Below are positions 28,019 to 38,417 of a stretch of 64,000 bases of DNA, piece after piece. The translations under genes were made by a program, and so were the position numbers. The notes below the pieces were generated by a model that saw only the letters and a list, made by a program, of their open reading frames with translations, ran no database searches and was not told where the DNA came from. This stretch comes from UBA6522 sp965262365. GTDB taxonomy: Bacteria; Pseudomonadota; Gammaproteobacteria; Steroidobacterales; Rariloculaceae. Location of the stretch: contig OZ253541.1 of assembly GCA_965262365.1 (NCBI GenBank), positions 4,960,001 through 5,024,000 of the forward strand, in the 5' to 3' direction. Every line of letters starts with the position of its first letter. Position 1 is the first letter of the stretch.

Positions 28019-30054
28019 TCACTCCACCACCTGCAACGCTTCCCGCAAAACCTCCACGCCCTGTGCGTCCAGGATCACCGCCTGGCGTACCGGTCTCGTC
28101 GGGACCGGCGTGCGGGCCGCCCAACCCGCCTCGCCACCATCGCTGAGAACGTTGATGGACAGCGGCTCCCGGTAGAGCTCCACGCCGTCCCCGTCAAACA
28201 GGATCAGCGTAAACGGCCCTTCAGGATCTGGTGCTCTGGGCCCCCTGTCGGTGCTTTGGGCGTGCGCTGTGCCGTACCGCCCGATTGCGTAAACGGTTGC
28301 ACGCCGAGCGTGCCCGTCGCTGAGCGGGTGCGACGCCGGTAGTTCAGTGCGTTTCGATAGTGATAGTCGGACACAAACGCATACTGGCCGCAATAGGACA
28401 TCAGATCCGTGTGTCCCTCGTCATCGTTCGAAACGAATCGCCGCCAGTTCACATCCCATCCGGCGTGCGGCCCCAGCCCACCGTCAGCGTAGGGATAGCT
28501 GAAGTCGACAGATGTTGCGCTACAACCCGGCGTATGCTGCAAACCGAAGTTGTGTCCGAATTCGTGAGGAATCACATTGGGCGAGGAGATCGTGCTCACA
28601 GCCACATTGCCGGACAATTCCGCGAGGCCGGCGGTTCGCGCAGCACGCGCATCGTCCCCCAGCCACGGCCAGATGAACACGCCGTGGTACCGGACATCAG
28701 GGATCGGGCATCGACAGTCGGCGGCTCGTCACCGGGAAAATACAGGGGGATGAACGTAACCCGAAACGGCGACAGTTCGTCGCCGTATAACCGGATCGGC
28801 TCGCCCGTGTTGTCGTCCTCGTTCGTCTCGGCAAGTTCGTCGTCGGCGCGGCCTGGTCGAGACGTTCGGCAAGCACGCTGCCCTGGCTGTCCAGCACGCG
28901 TGTGATGACCAGGGGCGGCTCCGATACTTCATGGTCGATCCTCACCGCCAACGCCGCCCAACGGCCAGGGACCGGCCGCTGACGCTCCCGGGGGGCGCCT
29001 CGCCAGTCCCACTCCCACACCAGCGGTCCCTGATAGTAGGAAACCGAATGGTGAGTTGCATTGCCGTTGTCCGCGGCGTTTCCCGACCAGACCGGTCGCA
29101 TGCTGACTTGCGGGGGAGGTTCGAACCCGCGAATCGCATTTCCGTCGTGCCGCAACACAAGTTCGCGGCGCGCGATGCGCTCCCAAAGAGCCCGGGGCAC
29201 AGTTCCCGTCAATCGATTGGATTGCACGTACAGTCCGCTCAAGAAGGCCGGATTTGCGAGTTCCGGAGGAATTGATCCGGTCAACCGATTGCCGGAGAGG
29301 TCCAGGGTCTGCAGGTTGGCCAGATTTCCGAGCTCCCAGGGAATCGGCCCCGACAATCGCTGACCAGACCGGGGTTTCTATCCGGATCCGTCACATAGCT
29401 GCCGTCGCCGCACCGCTCGAGTGTGCGCGCCGTGTCCGGCTCGCTGTCACAGTGGTCGCTCACGCCATCGCCGTCGGCATCCTCCGGACCGCCGACGCAC
29501 GGGTCCAGAAACCACGGTCGTGTCGAACTGGTGGACAGATTGGTCAGGTGCCCCGCGGTGTCTTCCACCAGGCTCATGACCTGGATGCCCCGATCGGCCT
29601 GAACGGCCAACCGCCACCCGCCTTCCCCCTCTCCGAAGCTCCCGCTCAGCCCCCTGGCGCCGTCCTGGAGGGATTCGGCGCTCAGGGATGTCGAGGCACC
29701 TGAGGCCAGGGAAAGGCTCACCGCTCCCTCCGGCGCCTCATCGCCGGCATCGTCCCATGCCCGGATCTCGATCTGCGCGGCCCCCTCGGACGGATTGATC
29801 AGCCGCACCGCACTGCCATCCGGGAGACCGCTGTCGGGCGCCAGCGGCTCGATATCCAGCGACGTGTCCAGGACGAGCCGCCAGTCGCCCTGACCGGTGC
29901 CGATGCGAACCATTCCTTCGCGCAAGGCATCGGATACCGATGGCAGCAGGGGAAGACGGTAGGTGTCCGCCGAGGTATCGAGCGGCATGAAGAACAAGAG
30001 CACCACCAGGGCTCCGACGCCTGTGTGTCGATGAAATGCTCTTTTTTCACCCAT
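28019..30054 (-). pseudogene. Secreted LRR/metzincin protease, broken in several frames
   Basis: The original gene ran from ATG 30054. Its parts in order are: a signal peptide, a divergent shared module (YRLPLLPSVSDALREG to GHLTNLSTSS), an EDADGDGVSDHCDSEPDTA calcium repeat, leucine-rich repeats (NLQTLDLSGNRLTGSIPPEL, frame changed near 29357), and a beta segment in a third frame (YGDELSPFRVTFIPLYFPGD, 28860-28710). A metzincin core HEFGHNFGLQH follows in yet another frame (28680-28250). The tail FDGDGVELYREPLSINVLSD is again shifted and ends at 28019. At least four frame changes make it inactive, although each domain is well preserved. Confidence 0.8.
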
Positions 30055-30104
30055 GGCCGTATGTTCGCAGCATATGAATCCTCTGGGCAATCGGAAGTAC
30101 GTCC

Positions 30105-31030
30105 CTAATCGGCCGCGGCGGCGAGCCGTCTCAGGCCCGAGAAGTCCCGCTCGGTGACCGTCGCCGACGCCTTCACCTCCACCCCGACAATCCGCCCGCG
30201 CGTATCCTCGATCACGAAATCGACTTCGTTTCGCTCCTTGTCGCGAAAGTGCGAGAACTCATAACGATCCTCCGCCCAACTGGCCAACTTGAGCAGTTCG
30301 CCGAGTACGAAACTTTCCAGCAGCGGTCCCCAGGGCGTCCTGTCCCGGCGCAAGCGGTCCAGCGTTACGCCCCTCAGGGTGGCCAGCAACCCGGAATCGA
30401 GAAAATGAAGCTTCGGCGCCTTCACGAGGCGCTTAAGAGTGTTGCTGTACCACGGCGGCAACGTGTGCAATAGAAACAGTCCTTCGAGAATGCGGAGGTA
30501 TTTTTGGGTCGTCACGTGATTCATCCCGAGCACCGCCCCGAAACCGGAGTAGTTGACGAGTCCACCGGAATGCTCGGCCACCACTCGCAGCAGTCCGGGC
30601 ATCAAGCCGAGCTGTGCGATTTGAGCGATCTCGCGGATGTCGCGCTGAACAATGGCCTCAATGTAGTCCCTGTGCCAATCCTGTCGGCGCCGCCATCCCG
30701 ACCGGCTCAGCGCCTCCGGATACCCGCCCGCGAGCACGGTCTCGATCAGGTCATCGCCGAGTACCGCCGTGGTAGCCGTTGTGGCATCGCCGGAAAATGT
30801 ACGTGCCAGGAAGTGCGATGGGGTTTCTCGTATCTCCGACTGGGCCAGGGGAAGGAGCCGAATGATTGCCATGCGCCCCGCGAGTGAGTCCGCGACACGT
30901 GGGAGCGTCATGAGGTTTGCCGAGCCGGTAAGCAGATAGCGACCGGGCCGTGGGTCGGCGTCCACGGCGGCCTTGATCGCCAGCATCAGGTCGGGCGCGC
31001 CGATGCGGCGATTGGCGCAGAAGAACTTCC
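30105..31030 (-). pseudogene. DUF4143 AAA ATPase, 5' truncated
   Basis: The C-terminal 300 residues of an ATPase with a DUF4143 (PD-(D/E)XK-like) tail are present: APDLMLAIKAAVDADPRPGR, LLTGSANLM, then the DUF4143 end HFRDKERNEVDFVIEDTRGR and GVEVKAS. The Walker A region that should precede them is missing. At about 31030 the sequence passes into a SEL1 gene scrap on the other strand (31045-31110, VAYYNGYGVP). The protein cannot bind ATP normally. Confidence 0.8.
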
Positions 31031-31153
31031 GACGTTTCAGTGTCGCCCGCCGCACAGTCTCGCCGTGGCGTACTACAACGGATACGGTGTACCTCAGGAC
31101 CTGGAACACCATCGTATACACCCAATCACGCTAACGGGCCTTGTAGACGACCT

Positions 31154-31320
31154 TCAGGGCTCCATGACCCTGACGCGCGAATCCCCGGCCAGGTCGATCA
31201 ACCGGCGGTCAAATGTCAGCAATGCCTCGCATCTTGCGGCCGCGCCGAGATGCAACGCGCCCGCGAAATCCATACCCTGCTCCGCGGGAAGGCCGCCCAA
31301 TTCAGAGCGAAGGTCGCCTA
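31154..31320 (-). pseudogene. PIN-domain toxin C-terminal fragment
   Basis: The minus strand encodes LPAEQGMDFAGALHLGAAAR followed by CEALLTFDRRLIDLAGD, the last third of a VapC-type PIN RNase with its late acidic residues. The N-terminal two thirds are replaced by a P-domain scrap in another frame. It is not functional and no antitoxin is left. Confidence 0.65.
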
Positions 31321-31540
31321 TATCTCCGCCGGATGACTCCCGTAGTAGATGCGCAACCGCCAGGCATCCAGATTGCCCGTGTCGTCCTCGGCGCCGTCGA
31401 AGACCTCGATCTGCCAATCGCCGTTCGGGTCCTCGCCGCAGAACGCGTTGCTCAACAGGCGCCAGCGAATCTGCTCGAGATCGTTCACGGCATGGAGAGC
31501 GCCAAATGCGGCCATTGCTTCGAGTGCATGATTGAGTTCC
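31321..31540 (-). pseudogene. P-domain scrap of a kexin-like protease
   Basis: The minus strand reads HALEAMAAFGALHAVNDLEQ, then IRWRLLSNAFCGEDPNGDWQ and DTGNLDAWRLRIYYGSHPAE. The pattern NPNGxW followed by DTGxLxxW is the end of a proprotein-convertase P domain. The element recurs at 39460-39930 and in shorter form at 2588-2625. Compared with 39460, this copy has lost the stretch between HALEAMAAFGALH and AVND. Confidence 0.65.
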
Positions 31541-31642
31541 ATGGGTGAGATAGCCAATGGTTCAATTATGCTATGTAATAATCGTGTTAATTCACTCTGT
31601 TTCGCAGAACGACAGAAGTCTGCAGACTTGGGAGGGAGACCC

Positions 31643-33541
31643 ATGAGCAATGGCCGCTGCACGCGTGGAAATCCGTGGGCGCGTATCTTTGTCGCGCTTT
31701 ATGTCCTTGTTCTGGCGTACGGCTGTTCGGCGCCCCAGGTCATCGATGTGGATTTCAGCGTTCTCGACCCCGAGCAACAGGCGGTGGAAGAGAACGCGCT
31801 GATACGTCCGGGCTCCACGTTGACACTGAGCAGCATTACCGCCATCAGCAGCGACGGCACGCAAAGCACCCTGGCGGAGTCCGACGAGTACATCGTGACG
31901 GTTCTGGGTGGAACCTATGACGCCGCGACCCGCGAAGTGCATTTCAGCGAAGTCCCCGCCGACGTGCCTCCGCAAGGCTACGAAGTGGCGATCCAGCACG
32001 CTGACGGTGTCGGCACGGTCATGCGTTTCACACCGGACTTTGCCGGCATCCATGGGCCGGAGCCGGGCGATGTGGTGTCCTTCGAAGTGAACCTGGAGTG
32101 GAGTCGGGACGGCCAGAGGTATTCCATTGGCGAAGGCACGCCGCTGATCCCCGGCGAAGCCTACAGCCTTCATGCGGTCGCCCGGGATACCCTGGGGCGC
32201 ACGTTCGAAACCGGCAGCGACAGCAACACGATTCCCGCCGAGCGGCTCGCCACGACGCTGGCAAACCTGACCGCCGGTGGTGACGACGGGTCCATGCTGG
32301 TCGCAGGCAGCGGCGCACCAGGCCAGGAATACCGTATGGAAGTGCGTTACGGCGGCGACGAGAGGCACGCCATAATCCTCGAATTCCCCCTGGATCCCGC
32401 CATCTCCCAGGGCCCGCAACCGCAAGCCGTTACCCGCGTGGAAATCCTCGGCGAACTGAGCGATGGCGCACCCATCCGACCCGGCGATGCAAAGCCGCTG
32501 CAGGTGCGGGTAGCGGACATCCGCGGCCGAACGTGGCTGCTCGATATGGATGGCGGCGGTTCCCACGCGGACAATCAATACCGGCTGCCGCCTTCGCGCC
32601 TCCAGGTTCTGGTGGAGAACGGGGTCTACGACCAGGGCGCCGGGCGGGTTCAATTCGACGCCGACGCCGAAGCCATGCTGGAAATGACCTACGGGTTGGA
32701 GGTGAGATACGACTCGGACCCGTTGCTGGCCGACGCAAGGGAATACCAGCCGGACTTCCTGGCCGTCGTACCGCTCATGGAAACGGACGAACTTGTCTAC
32801 GCGGGACAGGATGTTCGCGAGGGGCAGTCGGGCCAGAGTGGCCAGAACGGCGCCCGCGGCAACGACACCAACCGCGAGATGGGCCGCGGAGGCGGCGGTC
32901 GCAACGGCGGCAACGGCACCAACGGTCAGACGGGCGCCCGGGGCGCCGTTGGCCCGAGTCTGCGTGTGGTCGCCCGCGAGGTGCGCACCCTGGACTCGGA
33001 GACGCGTCTGGCGCTGTTTGAAGTGCGCGTGCCGGGCGCGCCGCCGGAGTACTACCTCCGCGCAATGGACGATTCCCCGGTCACTATCGTCAGCCGCGGC
33101 GGCAGCGGCGGCACCGGCGGCGATGGCGGCGATGCCTATTTCTCGGGTTCCGGCGGCGATGGCGGTGCCGCGGGCAGCGGCGGTGACGGCGGTGACGGCG
33201 GCAATGGCGGCAACGTCGTATTGATCCTTGCTTCCTTCGACCTGGAAGGCGTGTTCGTTCTGGACAGCCGGGGCGGCGGTGGGGGCCGGGGAGGCGCCGA
33301 GGGCGTTGCTGGCCGTCCCGGCAGTCCGGGCTCGGTGGGCAACTGGAATGAGGCCGATATCCCCAGGGATCAGGTCATGCCGGAAGTCGGCGCGTACGGC
33401 AATGAAGGCAACATCGGCCACACTGGGCGTGACGGATTCGACGGTCAACCGGGCACTGTGGAGTTCATTGTCGAGGAAGAACAGGCGGGGGCGCTGGTGA
33501 GGCGCACGCCGGTGGGCATACAGACCGTGATACTCTTTTGA
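31643..33541 (+). CDS. Gly-rich, collagen-like lipoprotein
   Basis: A 632-residue protein. The start at 31643 follows GGGAGGGAG, and the signal ends VLVLAYGC with cysteine 28 as the probable lipid anchor (Tyr at -2 is unusual). Residues 30-400 are four or more similar beta-rich repeats with RVEILGELSDGAPIRPGDA and SHADNQYRLPPSRL type segments. The C-terminal 240 residues contain several Gly-rich collagen-like stretches (GQSGQNGARGNDTN, GGDGGDGGNGG) between short beta strands. No catalytic motif is seen. The next gene starts 3 bp after its stop, so the two form one unit. Confidence 0.85.
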   Translation: MSNGRCTRGNPWARIFVALYVLVLAYGCSAPQVIDVDFSVLDPEQQAVEENALIRPGSTLTLSSITAISSDGTQSTLAESDEYIVTVLGGTYDAATREVHFSEVPADVPPQGYEVAIQHADGVGTVMRFTPDFAGIHGPEPGDVVSFEVNLEWSRDGQRYSIGEGTPLIPGEAYSLHAVARDTLGRTFETGSDSNTIPAERLATTLANLTAGGDDGSMLVAGSGAPGQEYRMEVRYGGDERHAIILEFPLDPAISQGPQPQAVTRVEILGELSDGAPIRPGDAKPLQVRVADIRGRTWLLDMDGGGSHADNQYRLPPSRLQVLVENGVYDQGAGRVQFDADAEAMLEMTYGLEVRYDSDPLLADAREYQPDFLAVVPLMETDELVYAGQDVREGQSGQSGQNGARGNDTNREMGRGGGGRNGGNGTNGQTGARGAVGPSLRVVAREVRTLDSETRLALFEVRVPGAPPEYYLRAMDDSPVTIVSRGGSGGTGGDGGDAYFSGSGGDGGAAGSGGDGGDGGNGGNVVLILASFDLEGVFVLDSRGGGGGRGGAEGVAGRPGSPGSVGNWNEADIPRDQVMPEVGAYGNEGNIGHTGRDGFDGQPGTVEFIVEEEQAGALVRRTPVGIQTVILF

Positions 33542-33544
33542 CGC

Positions 33545-34867
33545 ATGAATTCCACCAGAGAAGATCAGGCCGCACCTGACCGGGGCCGAGGGCACGAACA
33601 CGGTTTCAAGGCTTCCCGCCTTCGTCAGAAGGCGCTGGCCATATTCACCGTCGTGGTAATTTCGGCGGTGTGTTTTCTCGTTTATATCAGTGCGGACGTG
33701 ACAGTCCGGCGTCTGGTCAACGAAGCTCAAACCGCCCTGCCGGAAGGCGATCTGAGGGCGGTGGATCTGCAAGCCGCCGCAACGAGATTTCAACGCGCGC
33801 TGGAAATCAGACCCAGTGACGCCTACTTGCTGGATGCCGCGGACTTGCTGCAACAGCGCGTCGCCGAGCAGGTGGGCCGCGACATCGCGCGGAGCGAACT
33901 GGACCTGGCGGATAAAATCCTCGCCGCCGCGAGCGAATCCTGGTCCGACATCGAGAGGTTTGGCGACACCGGCGAGTTGCGAAGCGCCCTGGACAGCGCG
34001 TGGCTGCAACAGCAGATTCGCGAGGAAGTAGCCGGGTTTGTCGCCGCCGCGCTGGAGGTGTTGGCCGGCGGCGTGACGGACGGCGAACGCATCGACGACA
34101 TCAGGGCGGCGTTGCAGCAATTGCGCCAGGCCCTCGATCTGGACCCCGACAACGACCGCGCTCGAACGCTGCGCGACGACGCTCGCCTCGACCTTATGGC
34201 AGCAGCCCGCCGCGAGCTCAAGGCAGGCAACCAGGATCGGGCGGAGGACTTGCTGGAAGTGGCCCAGGACGAGTGGCGCGACGACGATGCCATCGCAGAG
34301 CTGCGCGATGAACTGAGGCAGCTTTTCGACGAACTTTCCGCGGCCTCGGAACTGCGCCGGCTGATCGACCTTGGCGAACAGCGGCTTGCCGCGGACAACC
34401 TGTCCACGCCCACGGGCGACAGCGCGGTGGATTACTTCCGCCGGGCGTTGGCGCTGGATTCCGACAACGAGCAGGCCGCCGCGGGACTGTCGCAATTGGC
34501 CGACCGCTACGCGCTCCTGGGTTGGGATGCCGTTGAACGCGGCGACATTGCCGAGTCGCGCCGACTTCTGTCGAAGCTCACCGAAGTGGCGCCGCAACAT
34601 CCCGAGGCCGGCCCGCTGCAAGCGCGAATCGAGGCGGCGGAGGAAACCGAGCAAGTCGAGCAGGAGCAACAGGCGGCCCGGGAAGAACCTTCCCAGGCGC
34701 CTCCACCCGGTCCCGTGATTGCCGACGACGAAGAAGGCCGCCTCTGGTCGGAGGTGATGAGCCTGTGCGACGAGACTCAGCTACGCCGCTACATCAACGG
34801 GTATCCCGCCGGCCGGTATATCGACGAAGCCTGGAGCAGGCTCTCGGCCTGCCGGGCAGGCCGCTGA
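33545..34867 (+). CDS. Membrane-anchored TPR-like protein
   Basis: A 440-residue protein with a short cytoplasmic N-terminus, one transmembrane helix (IFTVVVISAVCFLVYIS, about residues 33-49) and an all-helical periplasmic part. Three or more TPR-like units end in ALEIRPSDAYLL, ALDLDPDNDRAR and ALALDSDNEQAA. A Glu/Gln-rich linker and a C-terminal helical domain with two cysteines follow. It starts 3 bp after the Gly-rich lipoprotein gene and probably helps to place or assemble that protein in the envelope. Confidence 0.8.
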   Translation: MNSTREDQAAPDRGRGHEHGFKASRLRQKALAIFTVVVISAVCFLVYISADVTVRRLVNEAQTALPEGDLRAVDLQAAATRFQRALEIRPSDAYLLDAADLLQQRVAEQVGRDIARSELDLADKILAAASESWSDIERFGDTGELRSALDSAWLQQQIREEVAGFVAAALEVLAGGVTDGERIDDIRAALQQLRQALDLDPDNDRARTLRDDARLDLMAAARRELKAGNQDRAEDLLEVAQDEWRDDDAIAELRDELRQLFDELSAASELRRLIDLGEQRLAADNLSTPTGDSAVDYFRRALALDSDNEQAAAGLSQLADRYALLGWDAVERGDIAESRRLLSKLTEVAPQHPEAGPLQARIEAAEETEQVEQEQQAAREEPSQAPPPGPVIADDEEGRLWSEVMSLCDETQLRRYINGYPAGRYIDEAWSRLSACRAGR

Positions 34868-34903
34868 CAGGAGGTGACAGATCGACAGGGGCTTGCTTTC
34901 TTC

Positions 34904-35178
34904 GATGCGCGGCATAGCGGCACTACTTGCACTTTCCCTCGCCGTCGGCGTTCGCTTTCGAATTGCCGAACAGCTCTCCGCTTCGGACCTTGTCACTCGG
35001 GCGCCGACTCGACCGACATTGGCATGAACCGCGGCATGATCGCCAAAATGGCCCGCCGATGCGCAGATTTGCGCGACGCGCGCGCCACACGCTGGCACGT
35101 GCGCTGGCCGAAACCGGTCGATGAAATCCGTGCCGTCGCGCACCAATGATCACCCGCGCGCATATCACCCGCCGTGCC
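34904..35178 (+). pseudogene. Mosaic of SEL1 leader, SEL1 tail and AbiE fragment
   Basis: A SEL1-type signal sequence (MRGIAALLALSLAVG) joins straight to the SEL1 C-terminal end (RFRIAEQLSASDLV-like). About 90 bases that also occur after the SEL1 gene at 41340-41430 follow. Bases 35086-35178 then match about 60922-61014, which are the last codons of AbiEi and the first codons of AbiEii, with about two differences. None of the pieces is functional. Confidence 0.75.
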
Positions 35179-35247
35179 TTGCATCCTTTCGGATCGTGCC
35201 GCAAACAGGTACCCGGCCTTCGGACAGTTTCTTCCACCGGCTTGCGC

Positions 35248-35395
35248 CCGCTGCATGATTGATTTCCTGTGTGATGCGGAAGAACGCAGTGAGAGGATCC
35301 GGCAAGCTCGAACTTGAGCAGTCGGCAGCGAAATCATGTTCGTTGGTCGAATCGCTACCGGTCCGCGGCGGGCAGTACGGAGCCTCCCACCGGAG
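35248..35395 (-). repeat. Dispersed repeat, short copy of the kexin-element 5' part
   Basis: On the minus strand this stretch reads PPRTGSDSTNEHDFAADCSS and LPDPLTAFFRITQEINHA. It matches 39805-39930, where the same sequence precedes the P-domain remnant. The last codons are replaced by unrelated sequence towards 35245. It appears to be another piece of the dispersed element. Confidence 0.7.
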
Positions 35396-35452
35396 CTTAT
35401 GGCCTCTCTTGCAGGGACGGTTGAATGTCCAGGCTCCCGAGAACAACCGGCG

Positions 35453-35751
35453 ATGAAACCGGCACCAAAGAGCATAGCGGCAATACTGGCACTTTCCCTC
35501 GCCGCCGCCGCGAGTGCCCAGACCCTTGACCTGGGTGTCGCGAAGTTCACGGCCGGCGACTATGCGGGCGCGCTTCGGGACCTTGTGCCCTTGGCCGAGC
35601 AGGGCAGCTCAACGGCCATGAAGACGCGGCTGGCGCCCGCTATCGGATTGCCGAACAACTCTCACCGTCGGACCTTGTCATCGCCCAACAGATCGCGCAG
35701 CAGTGTCTCGAGCAGGGTTACGAATACTGCGTTAGACAAGATGAGAGATAA
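35453..35751 (+). pseudogene. SEL1-repeat protein with internal deletion
   Basis: The start (MKPAPKSIAAILALSLAAAA then LGVAKFTAGDYAGALRDLVP) and the end (RIAEQLSPSDLVIAQQIAQQ, EYCVRQDER with TAA at 35749) are those of the SEL1 protein at 40398. All SEL1 repeats between are deleted and the two halves are in different frames. The upstream leader CTCCCGAGAACAACC is shared with 40398. Confidence 0.8.
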
Positions 35752-35789
35752 CGACCGATTCGAGACAAACTGGAAGTTTGCGCCCCAGG

Positions 35790-36320
35790 TCAATCCGTCA
35801 GCAGGTGGCCATGGCAGTTCAGTTGCGCGTCGACGGCAAGAAACGCCGCGCCGCAGCGTTCCAACCAATTCAGGCCGTCGGCTGGCTGTTTAAGTAACGC
35901 GATCGAGGCAATGGAACCGGCAACGACCGCTTGCCCCGCGGCGACGCTGACGCTCAAGAGGCCTTCTACCGGCCAGCCGGTGCGAGGATCGACCAGGGTT
36001 CATCGTCGGGTTGCGGTCCGACGATGCAAATGTCGCCGCCCAGATTGACCAGTCCGTGACGGATACCGGCCTTTCTGGCGATGATTGCCGTCGCATCGGC
36101 GACGTATTCCTTCACCACGCCGCCGAAATCCAGTTCCATCCCCTCCAGGGGCAGATAGATTTGCTTCTCGGAATACTCCACCTTCAACCAGCCGACCCTG
36201 GCCAGGCAGGCGTCCAATTCGCTCTGTCGAGGCAAAGTCGTGCGCCGTCGATGCCACACCCGGCGGAACACTCCTGATGTGATGTCAAACAGCCCGTCGC
36301 TCTGTTCGTAGCACACTGAC
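35790..36320 (-). pseudogene. ApbE (FAD:protein FMN transferase) remnant
   Basis: The minus strand encodes QSDGLFDITSGVFRRVWHRR, then LDFGGVVKEYVADATAIIAR and GLVNLGGDICIVGPQPDDEPW, all conserved ApbE segments. The frame then changes and the C-terminal TLVDPRTGWPVEGLLSV follows to a TGA at 35790. The catalytic segment between DDEPW and TLVDPRTGWP is deleted. Upstream it is fused in frame to a DUF3570 scrap. Confidence 0.8.
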
Positions 36321-36324
36321 GCGT

Positions 36325-36625
36325 ACTTCTCGCTGCCCATGTAACGGTCGACGCTCATGGTCAGCGCCCATCGCGGTTGCTGGACGATCCCCTTGAGGCC
36401 GACGGTCGCCGCGCCATAGGCGGACAAGCGGAGATCGCTGGACTGGCTGAGGTCGGGCGGCAGAATGAAATTGTCGATGGGCAGGTAGAAGTCGGCGGCG
36501 GACTGACTGTAATAGCGAAGATTCGGGACGATCTGGAACCGGGCGCCGATGTTCTGGTACCAGGACGTGTGCAGCGTGTGCGAGGCAATTCCCCAGTCGT
36601 CGTCAAAGTAGCGGTAATCCAGGTG
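36325..36625 (-). pseudogene. DUF3570 protein C-terminal fragment
   Basis: The encoded segment HLDYRYFDDDWGIASHTLHT, then FQIVPNLRYYSQSAADFYLP and LTMSVDRYMGSEKYAS, is the C-terminal barrel part of a DUF3570 protein. In many proteobacteria DUF3570 and ApbE genes are adjacent. Here a deletion has fused the two in frame. Upstream, near 36625-36650, it meets the cytochrome-like gene of the opposite strand. Confidence 0.7.
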
Positions 36626-36649
36626 CAGGGCGCCGTCTCGAGCGACCTT

Positions 36650-38407
36650 ACCGTTGTCAGAAATCCCGAAGACGGCACGCAAGACTATATCGACACCAAC
36701 AAGAGAGCACTGCAAGCTCTGGTCGAGGAGAAGGGTGCGGGCCACATCCTGAACAAGGTTCAGGCGATCGGCGGTCACGGTGGCGGACCTGTGGTGAAAC
36801 AAGGCACGTTTGAATTCGTCAATCTCGAGCGCTTCCTCCGCGGCGAAGAAAGTGGCTCAACGGCACCCGCGATCACCGTGGACAACCTCTTCGAAGGCGT
36901 CACCATGGAGTCGCCGGCGCGAACTCTGTGGCGTGCCGCCATTCTGTTTGCAGGGCGACTGCCGACTCAGGACGAGCTCGACGCCGTGCAGTACGGCCTG
37001 GGATCCAAGATGCGAGAAATTATTCGCGGCTACATGGACGGCCCTGCGTTCCACCAATTCCTGATCGATGGAGCCAATGATCGGTTGCTGACGGACCGAG
37101 GTCTCGAACACCGAGTCATCGATCTCGGTTCGCACGAATTCGTAGCGCTGAACAGGAAGTTCATCGAGGCCCTGAGATCGGCAGCGCGTCGTGGATACGA
37201 AGAACGTTGGGAAGATCCTCAGTACCGTGACTGGGAACGTGCCATTTCGGAAGGGGCCGCCCGAGCTCCGATCGAGCTTATCGCCCGTGTGGTCGAGAAC
37301 GATCTACATTACAAAGAGATTCTGACGGCCAACTACATCATGGCGAATCCGAAAATGGCGGAAGCCTATGGTGCCTCGACCGAATTCGAAAATACAAATG
37401 ACATCGACGAATTCAAGCCATCGACGATTGTGGACTACTACCGAAAGGACGATTCGAAGATAATCTCCAACGATCCAGAGTTTGACGTCAATGTTGTGAT
37501 CAACTCGGGGAACTTGCAAACCACCTATCCGCACGCAGGTATTCTGAACACGACATCCTTCCTGCAGCGCTACCCCTCGACGGCCACGAACCGCAACAGG
37601 GCACGTTCGCGCTGGACTTACTATCACTTCCTCGGTTGGGATGTAGAAAAGTCGACGCAGCGCACCACGGATGCCGCGATTCTGGCCGACACCGATAACC
37701 CGACCATGTACAACCCGGCCTGTACGCACTGTCACGAGGCGCTCGGGCAATAGCAATACGTTTGAGATCATCCACTGTCCCGTAGTGGTGCCGGTGGACA
37801 TTCCAAGCGACGACCATTACGAGGTACAGGTGGAAGTCTATGTCGGCTATAACTACTCCGACGAGCCCGATCAACCGGCCACAATGGCCGTGTGGGTGGC
37901 TGTACCGCAGTGGCACCAATAGAGCTACCCCAAGACGACACCTACACGATCGAGGTCGTCGCTTATCAGCGTCGCCTCGGAGACGAATCGGCGCGGATGG
38001 TGGTGGTCGTCGAATCGGACGATGGGGGTGCCGCCAGCGAAGCTGTCATTCGCGACAAGCTGGCCGACCTGCACTGGAAGCTGTTCGGTGCCGAAGTAGA
38101 GCCCGACTCACCCGATGTGAACGAAGCCTATGAATTGTTCTTCAAGGTGTGGTCCACGAAGCGCCGCACGGAATCCGGTCATTTCCATGACTCCGGATTC
38201 CGCTGCGACCCAGATGACAAGACTTACTACGATGAATTTTTCGATTCGATCGCCAGCTACAACGAATGGGGACATCCTGAGTGGGACAATCAGCGTATCG
38301 ATCAGTTCAATGAAAACCTGAACATGACCGACTCGGTGCAGGTAGTCAGGGCATGGTCGGTCGTTCTGGCTTTCCTGATGACCGACTCTCGGTACTTTTA
38401 TTTGTAG
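36650..38407 (+). pseudogene. Haem-binding (CxxCH) DUF1588-like exported protein, broken
   Basis: The N-terminus is lost into the DUF3570 scrap. The first part (36650-37753) reads LQALVEEKGAGHILNKVQAI, then HAGILNTTSFLQRYPSTATN and finally the c-type haem motif CTHCH just before a stop at 37753. The second part, NTFEIIHCPVVVPVDIPSDD, is in another frame and stops at 37922. A third frame carries DDTYTIEVVAYQRRLGDESA and continues to 38407. The parts look like one long protein with a CxxCH domain and a carbohydrate-binding-like beta domain. A DUF1501 gene follows after 10 bp, the usual partner of such cytochromes. Confidence 0.65.
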
Positions 38408-38417
38408 GGGGTCTGGA

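Noticed and set aside
31592..34669. 1025-codon open frame antisense to the Gly-rich lipoprotein and TPR genes
   Set aside because: It crosses two unrelated genes, has no ribosome-binding site and reflects codon bias of the real strand.
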